From NCBI GenBank assembly GCA_011087605.1, contig JAALLE010000025.1:1-44328 (forward strand): a stretch of DNA of 44,328 nt. The letters run 5' to 3'. This document shows, one piece after another, positions 10,518 through 19,747 of the stretch. The notes under the pieces were generated by a model. It worked only from the letters and a program-made list of their open reading frames with translations. It was not told the DNA's origin and did no database searches. How positions within the stretch are numbered: the stretch's first letter is position 1; every line of letters starts with the position of its first letter. The stretch is from Hyphomicrobiales bacterium. GTDB taxonomy: Bacteria; Pseudomonadota; Alphaproteobacteria; Rhizobiales; Rhizobiaceae. The position numbers were made by a program, and so were the translations under genes.

Positions 10518-11798
10518 ATGGCTGCCAATTTGACTTTGCCAGGCTCAACCCGACCGTTTGCAGCGTTCGAATGGATGCTGGCGCGCCGATACCTGGGCAG
10601 TCGTCGCAAGGAAACATTCATTTCGGTAATTTCTGTGATTTCCTTCATCGGCATTATGCTGGGGGTGACAACCCTGATCATCGTGATGGCCGTCATGAAT
10701 GGGTTTCGCACCGAACTGCTGGATCGAATTCTTGGCATCAATGGTCACCTCGTCGTGCAACCAGTACATTCTGAACTGACTGATTATGATGAAGTTGCAA
10801 AGCGCCTTGAGACACTTGAGGGAATCACGATTGCGTTGCCGCTGATTGAAGGCGAAGTCCTGGCGTCGGGAGGCAAAGGTGGTAACGGCGCGCGGGTCCG
10901 CGGGATGCGCGAAAACGATCTTAAACGTCTGCCTGCTGTGGGGGACAAGATTGTCGAAGGCACGCTTGACGGATTTGATGATTCAGAGGGTGTCGCCATC
11001 GGCGTGAATATGGCAGCAAATCTGGGACTAACTCTTGGAGATCAAATCACCTTGATTACTCCCGATGGGAACCAGACAGCATTCGGTGTTTCTCCTCGCG
11101 TCAAAGCCTATCCAGTCACCGCCATCTTCAAGATGGGCATGTCCGAATATGACAACATTTTCGTGTTCATGCCGCTGCAGGAAGCTCAGCTATATTTTAA
11201 TCACGAAGATACGGTTTCCGTAATTGAGGCATTTGTTGAAGATCCTGATGCCGTTGAAGAACTGGCCCGCCGTGTAGAGGAAGGGATCGACAGACCAATC
11301 TACGTCACCAATTGGCAGCAGCGAAACACCACCTTTTTTCAGGCTCTGGAAGTAGAACGCAATGTGATGTTCCTGATTTTGACGCTAATCCTGCTGGTTG
11401 CAGCGCTCAACATCATATCTGGTCTGTTCATGTTGGTAAAAGACAAGGGCGGTGATATCGCCATTCTGCGCACCATGGGAGCAACGCGCGGTTCAGTCAT
11501 GCGTGTATTCCTGATTACAGGTTCGAGCATCGGCGTATTTGGAACATTGGCCGGTTTCGCACTTGGAGTGGTCTTCTGCCAGAACATCAACAGCATCAAG
11601 GACCTGATCACACGACTCAGTGGTTCGCAGGTATGGGATCCGACGGTTCGGTTTCTCAGTGAAATTCCGGCTCGCCTGGATGTCACCGAAACCAGCCTTG
11701 TGGTTTTGATGGCTCTGGGGCTGTCGCTATTGGCAACCATTTTTCCGGCGTGGCGTGCTGCACGTCTCGATCCAGTCGAGGCGCTGCGTTATGAGTGA
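10518..11798 (+). CDS. lolC: lipoprotein-releasing ABC transporter permease LolC/LolE
   Basis: This is the inner-membrane permease of the Lol system, which extracts outer-membrane-destined lipoproteins and hands them to LolA. The 426-aa protein shows the FtsX/MacB layout: one helix near residues 35-60, a large periplasmic domain (about 65-270), and three C-terminal helices (near 285-310, 335-360 and 395-415), ending in [15 protein letters not shown], the usual family end. ATG 10518 has CGAGG at 10508-10512; GTG 10488 and TTG 10485 upstream would overlap the proS end. Only one permease gene is present, so a homodimer is likely, whereas E. coli uses a LolC-LolE pair. The stop overlaps the lolD start (ATGAGTGA), indicating translational coupling. 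Confidence 0.93.
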   Translation: MAANLTLPGSTRPFAAFEWMLARRYLGSRRKETFISVISVISFIGIMLGVTTLIIVMAVMNGFRTELLDRILGINGHLVVQPVHSELTDYDEVAKRLETLEGITIALPLIEGEVLASGGKGGNGARVRGMRENDLKRLPAVGDKIVEGTLDGFDDSEGVAIGVNMAANLGLTLGDQITLITPDGNQTAFGVSPRVKAYPVTAIFKMGMSEYDNIFVFMPLQEAQLYFNHEDTVSVIEAFVEDPDAVEELARRVEEGIDRPIYVTNWQQRNTTFFQALEVERNVMFLILTLILLVAALNIISGLFMLVKDKGGDIAILRTMGATRGSVMRVFLITGSSIGVFGTLAGFALGVVFCQNINSIKDLITRLSGSQVWDPTVRFLSEIPARLDVTETSLVVLMALGLSLLATIFPAWRAARLDPVEALRYE

Positions 11799-12474
11799 GC
11801 CGATTCTCCAGATGAACGGCATCAATCGCACGTATGGCCAGGGCAAGAACTCGCTGACTATTTTAGATGATGCAGAACTTTCAATCGATCGTGGTGAACT
11901 CGTGGCTCTTGTTGCGCCATCTGGGGCCGGTAAATCTACATTGCTCCACCTTGCCGGTCTGCTGGAACGACCCGATGCCGGCAGCCTGACCATTGGTGGA
12001 GTTGAATGCAGTAAATTAAATGACGACAAGCGAACCCGCATGCGCCGCCTCGACATCGGATTTGTTTATCAGTTCCATCATTTGCTGCCAGAATTGGACG
12101 CCCGTGAGAATATCGCGCTTCCGCAACTGATTGCCGGGAGCAATAAGCAACAGGCCGACGCAAGTGCAGATAAGCTGCTAAGCCATCTCGGCATTGCCAA
12201 ACGGGCAACTCATCGGCCATCACAACTGTCAGGCGGTGAGCAGCAAAGGGTGGCTATTGCCCGCGCGGTGGTCAATAAGCCAAAAGTCCTGTTGGCCGAC
12301 GAACCAACCGGAAATCTCGATCCGTCAACATCGGACCTGGTATTTGACGCCTTGACCGATCTGGTGCGATCCACCGGCCTGGCCGCGCTGATCGCCACCC
12401 ACAATCACGCACTTGCAGCCCAAATGGACAGAACAGTTACGATTGAAGACGGCAAAATCGTACCGCTCAGCTGA
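11791..12474 (+). CDS. lolD: lipoprotein-releasing ABC transporter ATPase LolD
   Basis: LolD is the cytoplasmic ATPase that powers lipoprotein release by LolC/E. The 227-aa protein has Walker [10 protein letters not shown], the Q-loop in [21 protein letters not shown] (the LLPE segment is characteristic of LolD), signature [14 protein letters not shown], Walker [13 protein letters not shown] and switch His in IATHNHALA. The start at 11791 overlaps the lolC stop; a longer frame from 11755 is the overlap with lolC and not credible. The gene is followed by the regulatory region of the small SidA-like gene, with no clear terminator except a short inverted repeat at 12482-12512. Confidence 0.96.
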   Translation: MSEPILQMNGINRTYGQGKNSLTILDDAELSIDRGELVALVAPSGAGKSTLLHLAGLLERPDAGSLTIGGVECSKLNDDKRTRMRRLDIGFVYQFHHLLPELDARENIALPQLIAGSNKQQADASADKLLSHLGIAKRATHRPSQLSGGEQQRVAIARAVVNKPKVLLADEPTGNLDPSTSDLVFDALTDLVRSTGLAALIATHNHALAAQMDRTVTIEDGKIVPLS

Positions 12475-12481
12475 CATTAAC

Positions 12482-12512
12482 CAAGATTGAGAACAAAGAT
12501 AGAACAATCTTG
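12482..12512. repeat. 8-bp inverted repeat around the first LexA box
   Basis: CAAGATTG (12482-12489) and CAATCTTG (12505-12512) are perfect inverted repeats with a 15-base loop that contains the LexA box at 12491-12505. There is no T tract, so a terminator role for lolD is doubtful. It may simply extend the operator. Confidence 0.45.
12491..12505 (+). promoter_or_regulatory. LexA box 1, perfect GAAC-N7-GAAC
   Basis: The sequence GAACAAAGATAGAAC matches the alphaproteobacterial LexA consensus exactly. It lies 95 bases upstream of the 31-codon gene at 12600 and close to a TTGACT (12510-12515) that could be its -35 element. Confidence 0.85.
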
Positions 12513-12537
12513 ACTGATTCGAAAAAGAACATATGGT
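12510..12537 (+). promoter_or_regulatory. putative SOS promoter
   Basis: TTGACT (12510-12515) and TATGGT (12532-12537) are spaced by 16 bp, a plausible sigma-70 type promoter. LexA box 1 ends just before the -35 and LexA box 2 covers the -10. TATAAAAT at 12543-12550 is an alternative -10 without a matching -35. Confidence 0.4.
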
Positions 12538-12541
12538 GAAC
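12527..12541 (+). promoter_or_regulatory. LexA box 2, perfect GAAC-N7-GAAC
   Basis: GAACATATGGTGAAC is a second exact match, 36 bp downstream of the first. Two perfect 8-of-8 matches within 51 bp in one short intergenic region are very unlikely by chance and indicate tight SOS control of what follows. Confidence 0.85.
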
Positions 12542-12599
12542 ATATAAAATAATGCAGCTGTTGGAACAGCTTGCAGCATATATTGAAAGGTAGGTTCTT

Positions 12600-12695
12600 A
12601 TGTCGCTTCTTGCTCGCAATCTGTTTTCGGCAATTTCCATGTCAATTTTTCTGTTCATGATCTTCACCTGGGTCACCATTCTGTCCGCAGTCTGA
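12600..12695 (+). CDS. 31-aa single-helix membrane peptide, SidA-like SOS cell-division inhibitor
   Basis: A 31-codon open frame begins with ATG at 12600, preceded by GAAAGG (12585-12590) and TAGG (12591-12594). The peptide starts MSLLARNL, with one Arg at position 6, and from Phe9 to Val31 is hydrophobic with Phe, Ile, Met and one Trp (Trp24), long enough for one membrane helix with the N-terminus probably cytoplasmic. Two perfect LexA boxes stand upstream and dnaE follows. In Caulobacter, SidA is a 29-aa SOS-induced inner-membrane peptide that blocks division through FtsW/FtsN, and as I recall its gene also lies beside dnaE. Function here is inferred from size, topology, SOS sites and synteny; I cannot align the sequences. 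Confidence 0.75.
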   Translation: MSLLARNLFSAISMSIFLFMIFTWVTILSAV

Positions 12696-12739
12696 CTTGT
12701 TTGTCGGGGGGGCCAGCGCCATGATAAAAAGCACACAAT

Positions 12740-15700
12740 GTGAGTCTAAAGGGTCGATCCCGCGGGATCGTGAAATGCAGTTTGTCCAAGCGCGAAGAAA
12801 TCAATGCGGCACTTGCAGGTGGCAGCACAGCGGCATCTGAGAATTCCAAGCCCTTTGTGCATCTTCATGTGCATTCAGCATTTTCTCTCTTGGAAGGCGC
12901 GTTACCACTCGCCAGTCTGATTGATCTGACGATATCAAATGAGCAACCGGCGCTGGCGGTTACCGACAGGAGCAATTTGTTTGGCGCGCTGGAATACTCC
13001 GAAAAATCGATTCCCAAAGGTCTGCAACCGATAATCGGCTGCACGCTGGAAGTCGATTTTGACAGTTCCTTGCAACCTTCCTCCGAGCAGGAACTTTCAA
13101 GAACCGCCAGTTCGCAGCAAGCCATGCGGGCACAGCCCATTCTGGTGTTGCTGGCTGCAAATCCCACAGGATATGGCAACTTGGCAAAGCTCGTCAGTCT
13201 GGCCTATCTTGATGATGCAGCAGTTTCACGCGCACACATCACCCTGGACCAGTTGCGCAAATACTCTGATGGGTTGATTGTCCTGACAGGTGGACCCAGC
13301 GGTGCTCTCAACATGCCATTACTGGCGGGGCAGGAGACCATGGCGGCGGCCCGTCTTGAAAGCCTAAAACAAGTTTTTGCCGACCGGCTTTATATCGAAC
13401 TGCAAAGACATCAGGGATATTCCCGCAGCGTCGAGAACAAGTTGATCGATCTTGCCTATGACAGGGACGTTCCACTGGTTGCCACTAACGAGGTCTATTT
13501 CGGCAAGCGCGAGGACTATCACGCCCACGATACTTTGATCTGCATTGCTGAAGGTCGCATGGTGGTGGAAGAAGATCGACGAAAACTGACACCGGACCAT
13601 TACTTTAAGTCGTCGGCTGAGATGCATGCCCTGTTTGCGGATCTTCCAGAAGCTCTCGACAACACAGTTGAGATTGCGCGGCGCTGTGCATTTAAGGTGC
13701 CGAAGCTCGACCCCATTCTGCCGTTCTTTACGGATGGATCCGGTGATGACCCACTGGAATCGGAAGCCAGGGAATTAATCCGACAGGCTCGTGAAGGCTT
13801 GCAGCGGCGTCTGGAGGTACACCAACTTGCCGACGGCCACACAAGAAAGGACTATGACGACCGACTGGAATTTGAACTTGGAGTGATCACCAAGATGAAG
13901 TTTCCGGGCTATTTCCTCATCGTTGCCGACTTTATCAAATGGGCAAAGGCGCAGGATATTCCTGTTGGGCCGGGTAGGGGGTCAGGCGCAGGTTCACTGG
14001 TCGCCTGGTCCTTGACGATTACCGATCTGGATCCGATGAAATTCTCACTGCTGTTTGAGCGATTTCTCAATCCTGAACGCGTCTCAATGCCCGACTTTGA
14101 TATCGATTTCTGCCAGGATAGGCGCGACGAAGTCATCCGATATGTGCAGGACAAATATGGTCGGGACCAGGTTGCTCAAATTATTACGTTTGGAACATTG
14201 CAGGCGAGAGCCGTATTGCGGGATGTCGGGCGCGTCCTTCAAATGCCCTATAGTCAGGTGGATCGTCTTTGCAAGATGGTGCCCAACAATCCAGCAAATC
14301 CAACATCACTGGCTGAGGCAGTTACCAGTGAACCGGGTCTTGTTGAAGCCCGCAAGGCCGAAGAAGAAGTCGATCAACTGATCAATATCGCTCTGAAACT
14401 GGAAGGTCTTTACCGTCACGCGTCGACCCACGCGGCCGGCATTGTGATTGGAGACCGTCCGCTCGACAAATTGGTACCGCTATATCGCGACCCCCGTTCG
14501 GATATGCCGGTGACCCAGTTCAACATGAAATGGGTGGAACAGGCAGGTCTGGTGAAGTTTGACTTCCTCGGTCTGAAAACACTGACGGTTATCCGCAAAA
14601 CCCAACAATATCTGGGTCAACGAAAAGTCGAAGTCGATATTGATGCGCTGGCGCTCGATGATAAAAAGACGTTTGAAATGCTGCAACGGGGAGAAACCGT
14701 CGGCGTGTTCCAGTTGGAATCGATGGGGATGCGCAAGGCGCTGATCGGCATGAAGCCCGACCAGTTTGAAGATATTATCGCACTGGTTGCCCTTTATCGC
14801 CCCGGACCGATGGAAAACATTCCCGTCTACAATGCCCGCAAACATGGCGAGGAGGAGCCGGACTATTATCATCCAAAGATCGAGAGTGTTCTAAAGGAAA
14901 CACAAGGCGTCATAATCTATCAGGAACAGGTGATGCAGATTGCTCAGATCCTGTCGGGATATTCTCTGGGCGAAGCGGATATGCTTCGCCGCGCCATGGG
15001 CAAGAAAATCCGTGAAGAGATGGAAAAACAGCGCAAACGCTTTGTCGACGGTGCCGTTGAACGGGATCTGAAAGCCGCTCAGGCCAGTCACATTTTTGAT
15101 GTTCTGGCAAAATTTGCCGATTATGGGTTCAACAAATCCCATGCCGCCGCCTACGCCCTGGTCAGCTATCATACGGCCTGGCTGAAGGCCAATCATCCGG
15201 TTGAGTTTCTGGCTGCCCTGATGACCCTTGATATGGGCAATACCGACAAACTCCATGACTTTTACCGTGAAGGAAAACGCGAGGAAATTGAAATCGTTGC
15301 GCCTTCGGTCAACACGTCAGACGTCGAGTTTGCCGTGCGGGGAGGCAAAATTTATTACGCACTTGCCGCGATCAAGGGCGTCGGCGCGCAAGCTGTGGCG
15401 CATATTGTTGATATTCGACAGGCAGACGGACCATTTGAAAGCCTGACCAACTTCTTTTCACGCGTCGATCCCAAACAGCTCAACCGCAAGATGCTGGAAA
15501 ATCTCATCCATGCCGGAGCCTTTGACTGTTTTGGTCCAAGTCGAGAGCAACTCATCGGTGGTCTCGACCGGTTGATAGGCCACGCAACCCGAGTGGCCGA
15601 CAATCAGGCAATTGGCATGACCGACATGTTTGGTGGAGATTCAGGAGAAACCGCCGTTTCCCTGCCGGAAGTTGCCCCCTGGATGTCAGCGGAAAAACTG

Positions 15701-16306
15701 CTGCGCGAGTTCCAATCCGTGGGTTTTTACCTGTCGGCCCATCCGCTGGACGAATACAAGCAGACGCTGGACAAGATGCGGGTTCAGAACTGGTCAGATT
15801 TTCAGGCCGCCGTCAAAAAGGGAGCTTCTGCTGGCAATCTGGCGGGGACGGTGACCAGCCTGCAGCAACGCAAGACGCGCAATGGAAACCGCATGGGCAT
15901 TTTGCAGATATCTGATCCCACCGGTCAGTATGAAGCTGTTTTGTTTTCTGAAAGCCTCGAACAGAACAAGGAATTGCTGGTTGCGGGCAACGCGATTGTT
16001 CTCAATGTGGCCGCCGAAGACAAACCAGAAGGCATATCCTTGCGCATAAATTCGGTTAAAAGTCTGGAGGCGGAAGCGGCCCGAAAACAGTTCCAGCTGA
16101 ACATATTCGTTCGCGATGAAAGACCGCTTGAAAGCATTTCCAAACAGATCGGCAAACGCGGGGAGGGGCAGGTCAGTCTGATTGTGCTTAATCAGGCAGA
16201 AAAGCAGGAGGTCGAAATTGGCATTCCAGGAAAGCGATTAATTTCCCCAGCCGTCGCTGGTGCAATTAAGGGCATACCGGGCGTGATTGATGTGGAACTG
16301 ATCTAG
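12740..16306 (+). CDS. dnaE: DNA polymerase III alpha subunit
   Basis: This is the replicative polymerase catalytic subunit. The 1188-aa protein has an N-terminal PHP domain (HLHVHSAFSLLEGALPL, about residues 42-58), the polymerase active site (PDFDIDFCQDRRDEVIRYVQDKYG around 450-475), the fingers region with GVFQLES and ALYRPGPMENI, tandem HhH, and a C-terminal OB fold near LAGTVTSLQQRKTRNGNRMG. The start is uncertain: GTG 12740 gives the longest product, GTG 12770 and TTG 12782 are alternatives, and none has a good ribosome binding site. Residues before the PHP domain are poorly conserved, so all are possible. Placement after the LexA boxes raises the chance that dnaE is SOS-influenced. Confidence 0.97.
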   Translation: MSLKGRSRGIVKCSLSKREEINAALAGGSTAASENSKPFVHLHVHSAFSLLEGALPLASLIDLTISNEQPALAVTDRSNLFGALEYSEKSIPKGLQPIIGCTLEVDFDSSLQPSSEQELSRTASSQQAMRAQPILVLLAANPTGYGNLAKLVSLAYLDDAAVSRAHITLDQLRKYSDGLIVLTGGPSGALNMPLLAGQETMAAARLESLKQVFADRLYIELQRHQGYSRSVENKLIDLAYDRDVPLVATNEVYFGKREDYHAHDTLICIAEGRMVVEEDRRKLTPDHYFKSSAEMHALFADLPEALDNTVEIARRCAFKVPKLDPILPFFTDGSGDDPLESEARELIRQAREGLQRRLEVHQLADGHTRKDYDDRLEFELGVITKMKFPGYFLIVADFIKWAKAQDIPVGPGRGSGAGSLVAWSLTITDLDPMKFSLLFERFLNPERVSMPDFDIDFCQDRRDEVIRYVQDKYGRDQVAQIITFGTLQARAVLRDVGRVLQMPYSQVDRLCKMVPNNPANPTSLAEAVTSEPGLVEARKAEEEVDQLINIALKLEGLYRHASTHAAGIVIGDRPLDKLVPLYRDPRSDMPVTQFNMKWVEQAGLVKFDFLGLKTLTVIRKTQQYLGQRKVEVDIDALALDDKKTFEMLQRGETVGVFQLESMGMRKALIGMKPDQFEDIIALVALYRPGPMENIPVYNARKHGEEEPDYYHPKIESVLKETQGVIIYQEQVMQIAQILSGYSLGEADMLRRAMGKKIREEMEKQRKRFVDGAVERDLKAAQASHIFDVLAKFADYGFNKSHAAAYALVSYHTAWLKANHPVEFLAALMTLDMGNTDKLHDFYREGKREEIEIVAPSVNTSDVEFAVRGGKIYYALAAIKGVGAQAVAHIVDIRQADGPFESLTNFFSRVDPKQLNRKMLENLIHAGAFDCFGPSREQLIGGLDRLIGHATRVADNQAIGMTDMFGGDSGETAVSLPEVAPWMSAEKLLREFQSVGFYLSAHPLDEYKQTLDKMRVQNWSDFQAAVKKGASAGNLAGTVTSLQQRKTRNGNRMGILQISDPTGQYEAVLFSESLEQNKELLVAGNAIVLNVAAEDKPEGISLRINSVKSLEAEAARKQFQLNIFVRDERPLESISKQIGKRGEGQVSLIVLNQAEKQEVEIGIPGKRLISPAVAGAIKGIPGVIDVELI
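12755..12770. repeat. 16-bp perfect palindrome at the dnaE start region
   Basis: CGATCCCGCGGGATCG is a perfect palindrome. It lies within the first codons if dnaE starts at GTG 12740, or directly in front of the alternative GTG at 12770, where an RNA hairpin could affect initiation. Confidence 0.5.
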
Positions 16307-16309
16307 AAC

Positions 16310-16923
16310 ATGACCCAGGACGCGCCGTTTGAACCTCCTTTCAGCCGCTCGGCAGATGCCAATAAGGATCACATTCTCAATCAACTGAAAGCCTGCCTCA
16401 ATTCGGGGGACAGGGTGCTGGAGATTGCATCGGGAACCGGCCAGCACGCCGCGCACTTTTCAATTAACCTGCCGGACATGCTCTGGCAAAGCAGTGATGT
16501 TGATCTTTCAGGTTATGGTCTGTTGCAGGTAATCGCTGCCAATCAGCGGGCCAATCTTCCTGCGCCGCTTACCCTGAATATTGCGGATTGGCCGAACCTG
16601 ACAAACAAATTTGACGCCGTTTATAGTGCAAATTGCATTCACATTATCGGTTCAGAGTTGTTGGAACCGTATGTCGCGGGAGCAGCACAAACTTTAAAGC
16701 CCGGTGGATTGATGTTGCTCTACGGGCCTTACAAATATGGTGGCAACTTCACCACGCAGAGCAATGCTGACTTTGACCAGTATTTGCGGACCAGCAATCA
16801 GGGGGCGGCATCAAGGATTTTGAAACGCTCGACAAACTAGCCGGACAAAATGGGTTGGTGCTGGAAAGCGATGTTGACATGCCCGCCAACAATCAATTTT
16901 TGATTTGGCGCAAACAAGGTTGA
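16310..16923 (+). pseudogene. DUF938 SAM-dependent methyltransferase-like gene, frameshifted
   Basis: The frame from ATG 16310 encodes a Rossmann methyltransferase-like protein of the DUF938 family: ANKDHILNQL, then the SAM motif VLEIASGTGQHAAHF, and later AGAAQTLKPGGLMLLYGPYKYGG. It stops at 16838-16840 after 176 aa. A second frame continues it with GGIKDFETLDKLAGQNGLVL and ends MPANNQFLIWRKQG at 16923, the normal DUF938 C-terminus, giving about 204 residues in total. The shift falls at the run of five G at 16801-16805; one additional G would restore the frame. It is either a real inactivating deletion or a homopolymer sequencing error. It starts 3 bases after dnaE. Confidence 0.85.
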
Positions 16924-17022
16924 TTGATCGTCATTGGAGCGAACTGCAACAGAGCCTTTCGTTTTTCTGCCATCCACATTATCAACAAGCAGACACCGTT
17001 CAGTTCTTCAAGTAGCCCAAAT

Positions 17023-18060
17023 ATGGATAAATCCGGTTTTACCTATCCCGTAAATGCCACAAAAATATTTGCCGTTGCGCCGATGATGGATTGGACGGAC
17101 CGTCACTGCCGGTATTTTCATCGACAGCTAACCAAACACGCTTTGCTGTATACAGAAATGGTTGTTGCCGACGCGCTTATTTACGGAGACGTGGCGCGAC
17201 ATCTGGATTTCAGCGAAACAGAACATCCGTTGGCCCTGCAATTGGGCGGATCCGATCCGGACAAGCTGATGCAGGCCGCGAAGCTGGCTGAGCAATGGGG
17301 CTATGATGAGGTAAATTTGAATGTCGGATGTCCATCTGATCGGGTTCAGAGCGGCACATTTGGTGCCTGTTTGATGCGCCAGCCAGAATTGGTGGCAGAA
17401 TGTGTGCACCAGATTTCCAAGGCAGTGCGAATACCGGTAACGGTTAAATGTCGCATTGGCGTTGACGAGCAGGAACCTCAACAGGCGCTGTATGAACTGG
17501 CTGCTGGCGTATTTGACGCCGGATGCAAGGCGCTGTGGGTACATGCTCGCAAAGCCTGGCTTCAGGGATTGAGCCCAAAGGAAAACCGCGATATCCCGCC
17601 CCTGGATTATGATATCGTGCATCAACTCAAGAACAAATACGTTGACCGCTTCATCGGCATTAACGGCGGCGTCAAATCTGTCGATCAAGCGGCCGAATTT
17701 GTATCCAGCGGATTAAACTCCCCACTGGATGGGGTTATGGTTGGTCGGGCGGCATATCAAAACCCTTCTATTTTGAGTCATGTCGACCGGGAGTTTTATG
17801 GAGATAACTCCGATCCAGTTGTGCTCGATGACGTTTGTCAAAACATGATGGATTACACAGCCAGGCATCTGGAGCAGGGCGGGCGCGTCCATCACGTCAC
17901 TCGTCATATGATTGGTCTGTTTCAGGGACAGGCCGGCGCGCGCCGCTATCGTCAGATACTGTCTGTGGAAGCCGCCAAACCCCAGGCGGATCAGAATATT
18001 GTCCAGCAAGCATTTGATTCTGTACAAAAATATGCCGAAATGACCGAACTGGCGAGTTAA
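17023..18060 (+). CDS. dusA: tRNA-dihydrouridine synthase DusA
   Basis: This FMN enzyme reduces uridine 20/20a in the tRNA D loop. The 345-aa sequence has the family start FAVAPMMDWTDRHCRYFHR, the catalytic Cys in NLNVGCPSDRVQSGTFGACLM, VKCRIGVD, and the phosphate-binding VWVHARKAWLQGLSPKENR and INGGV segments, with a C-terminal helical domain (MIGLFQGQAGARRYRQIL) that is typical of DusA. The ATG at 17023 gives the standard N-terminus; the frame reaches a TTG at 16924, but those 33 residues have no resemblance. No strong ribosome binding site is visible. A 100-bp gap separates it from the DUF938 pseudogene. Confidence 0.95.
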   Translation: MDKSGFTYPVNATKIFAVAPMMDWTDRHCRYFHRQLTKHALLYTEMVVADALIYGDVARHLDFSETEHPLALQLGGSDPDKLMQAAKLAEQWGYDEVNLNVGCPSDRVQSGTFGACLMRQPELVAECVHQISKAVRIPVTVKCRIGVDEQEPQQALYELAAGVFDAGCKALWVHARKAWLQGLSPKENRDIPPLDYDIVHQLKNKYVDRFIGINGGVKSVDQAAEFVSSGLNSPLDGVMVGRAAYQNPSILSHVDREFYGDNSDPVVLDDVCQNMMDYTARHLEQGGRVHHVTRHMIGLFQGQAGARRYRQILSVEAAKPQADQNIVQQAFDSVQKYAEMTELAS

Positions 18061-18229
18061 CCTTAAGATCAGGTTTCATCACGAATTGGGGCGTTAAGAC
18101 TTGCTTAAGCATTGGCCAATCGGGCAAACTCGCCTCTGAACAGACGACAATGAGTGTGTCGGGAGGATACTCCACCGACTCCTTGTCATGAGCATTTATG
18201 ACAAACGGGATTTCCCGCAGGAGGGTCGC

Positions 18230-18742
18230 ATGGCCTGCACACGCACACTTAAGATCGCGCTCGTCGCATTGGTATTTTTGGCCGGTTTATTGATTTTGGA
18301 CATCACCGCTCAGGCACGTGAGCGCGGATATTCAACGGTTGCCGGTGAATTCGCAAAAGCCAGACCGAGCATTCGGTCAAAAAACTTTCACTTCAAACGG
18401 CGCTTAAGCAACAAGTCGCGTCGCCACGGTCGTCGTCGTTCTCTGCACGACACGATCTTTGTTATCGATGGGGATGACTTAACGGCACGTCGCAACGATC
18501 AGGACGCTATCCGACGCAACAGCCATTTGCGCGACAAGGTCAACCAAATGCGTCGCAGGTCGGGTTCAAAAATTATTCGCGTCTCCGAAAAGATGAAACG
18601 CCTTGGTGAAGAAAGAGCCGCCAGACGTGAAGCCAAAATGTTGAAGCAAATTGACAATGTAGACATTCGTTTTTATCGCAACAGCGAAGCATACGATGCC
18701 AGATACCCCAGCATCGTCTATCTGGAATTGATCAAAAAGTAA
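18230..18742 (+). CDS. basic exported protein of unknown function
   Basis: I do not recognise this 170-aa protein. ATG 18230 is chosen because AGGAGG ends 6 bases upstream; an earlier ATG at 18188 lacks a site. It opens with a signal peptide or anchor (KIALVALVFLAGLLILDITAQA, probable cleavage after AQA near residue 30). The mature region is very basic: Arg/Lys-rich blocks such as KRRLSNKSRRHGRRRS near 60-75 and many Arg through 140, then a less charged end (YDARYPSIVYLELIKK). Such a charge could bind nucleic acid, lipopolysaccharide or peptidoglycan, but no fold is evident. It converges with rlmB, the stops being only 8 bases apart, with no terminator between. Confidence 0.65.
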   Translation: MACTRTLKIALVALVFLAGLLILDITAQARERGYSTVAGEFAKARPSIRSKNFHFKRRLSNKSRRHGRRRSLHDTIFVIDGDDLTARRNDQDAIRRNSHLRDKVNQMRRRSGSKIIRVSEKMKRLGEERAARREAKMLKQIDNVDIRFYRNSEAYDARYPSIVYLELIKK

Positions 18743-18750
18743 TTCTGGTG

Positions 18751-19659
18751 TCAGCTACGGGGCCGCAAATGATTGGCCACCGCGTAGAGCGATAAGGTTG
18801 CAGCGTTTGAAACATTGAGAGATTTGATTGGCCCTGGCATATCCAGCCGGGCCAAAGCTTTGCAGGTCTCGCGGGTCATCTGCCGTAGCCCCTTATTCTC
18901 AGATCCCAGGACCAGAACAATGCTGTCTGCACCACTGCTTGCCAGCGTTTCTTCCAGCACCAGCGGACCTTCGCTGTCCAATCCGATCGAATAAAATCCC
19001 ATATCATTGAGTTCTTGCAGTCCCTTCGACAGATTGCGCAGCTCAATCAGTCGAATCGTATCCAGTGCACCGCACGCAGATTTCGCTAAAACAGCAGTTT
19101 CGTGGACTGAATTGCGGCTGGTGGTCAAAACCGCATCGGCACCCAGAGCGCTGGCTGACCTCAATATGGCACCTGCATTGTGGGGATCCGTGATTTGATC
19201 AAGTACCAGCACCAGTTTGGCTTCCGCCAGGTGAAACAATTCAGATGCATCGAGCATGTCGAGTGGTAAACATTTGGCGACAACACCCTGATGAACGGCT
19301 TCACCCCCAACCAATTGATCTAGTGCCTGCCCAGACCGTAGCGATACAGGAAGCGCTTTGCGGTGCGGCGCAATCTGACCGAGGCGATCAAGGCCGTTTT
19401 CGGTTACATAAAGCTCTTCAATTCGCCTGTCTGGATTGTTTAGTGCGGCGCGAACCGTATGAAGGCCATAAAGCAAAAGAGAATCACCTGAACCGGCGCC
19501 ACTTCGCGAACTTCTGTTGCCGCCCTTTCTTTTTGGTCTTGATCGTCCGGCGCTTGCACCGCCGCCGCCGCCATCACTGCCAGATCTGGGAGTGCCGCGG
19601 TTTGAGGTATTTCTGGAGTGCTTCCGGGCAGGGGGACGGGGGCTTTTCATATGTCGCAC
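18751..19659 (-). CDS. rlmB: 23S rRNA 2'-O-ribose methyltransferase RlmB (TrmH family)
   Basis: This SPOUT methyltransferase modifies G2251 of 23S rRNA in E. coli. The 302-aa protein has a substrate-binding domain (LLLYGLHTVRAALNNPDRRIEELYVTE, HQGVVAKC) and the SPOUT core with LDQITDPHNAGAILRSA, LVLGSENKGLRQMTRETC and the knot segment GPIKSLNVSNAATLSLYAVA. The first 55 residues are a low-complexity Arg/Gly/Ser-rich extension. A start at residue 4 (19650) is equally possible. Its neighbours tRNA-Tyr and tRNA-Gly point the other way, as in other rhizobial genomes. Confidence 0.94.
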   Translation of the reverse strand: MRHMKSPRPPARKHSRNTSNRGTPRSGSDGGGGGASAGRSRPKRKGGNRSSRSGAGSGDSLLLYGLHTVRAALNNPDRRIEELYVTENGLDRLGQIAPHRKALPVSLRSGQALDQLVGGEAVHQGVVAKCLPLDMLDASELFHLAEAKLVLVLDQITDPHNAGAILRSASALGADAVLTTSRNSVHETAVLAKSACGALDTIRLIELRNLSKGLQELNDMGFYSIGLDSEGPLVLEETLASSGADSIVLVLGSENKGLRQMTRETCKALARLDMPGPIKSLNVSNAATLSLYAVANHLRPRS

Positions 19660-19747
19660 CTATCACGCAACGGGCCCTGATGCACCCTGATATGACAGAG
19701 AAATTTCATGATAATGCAATTGTCCTTACAAACACGTCGAGTTTGTG

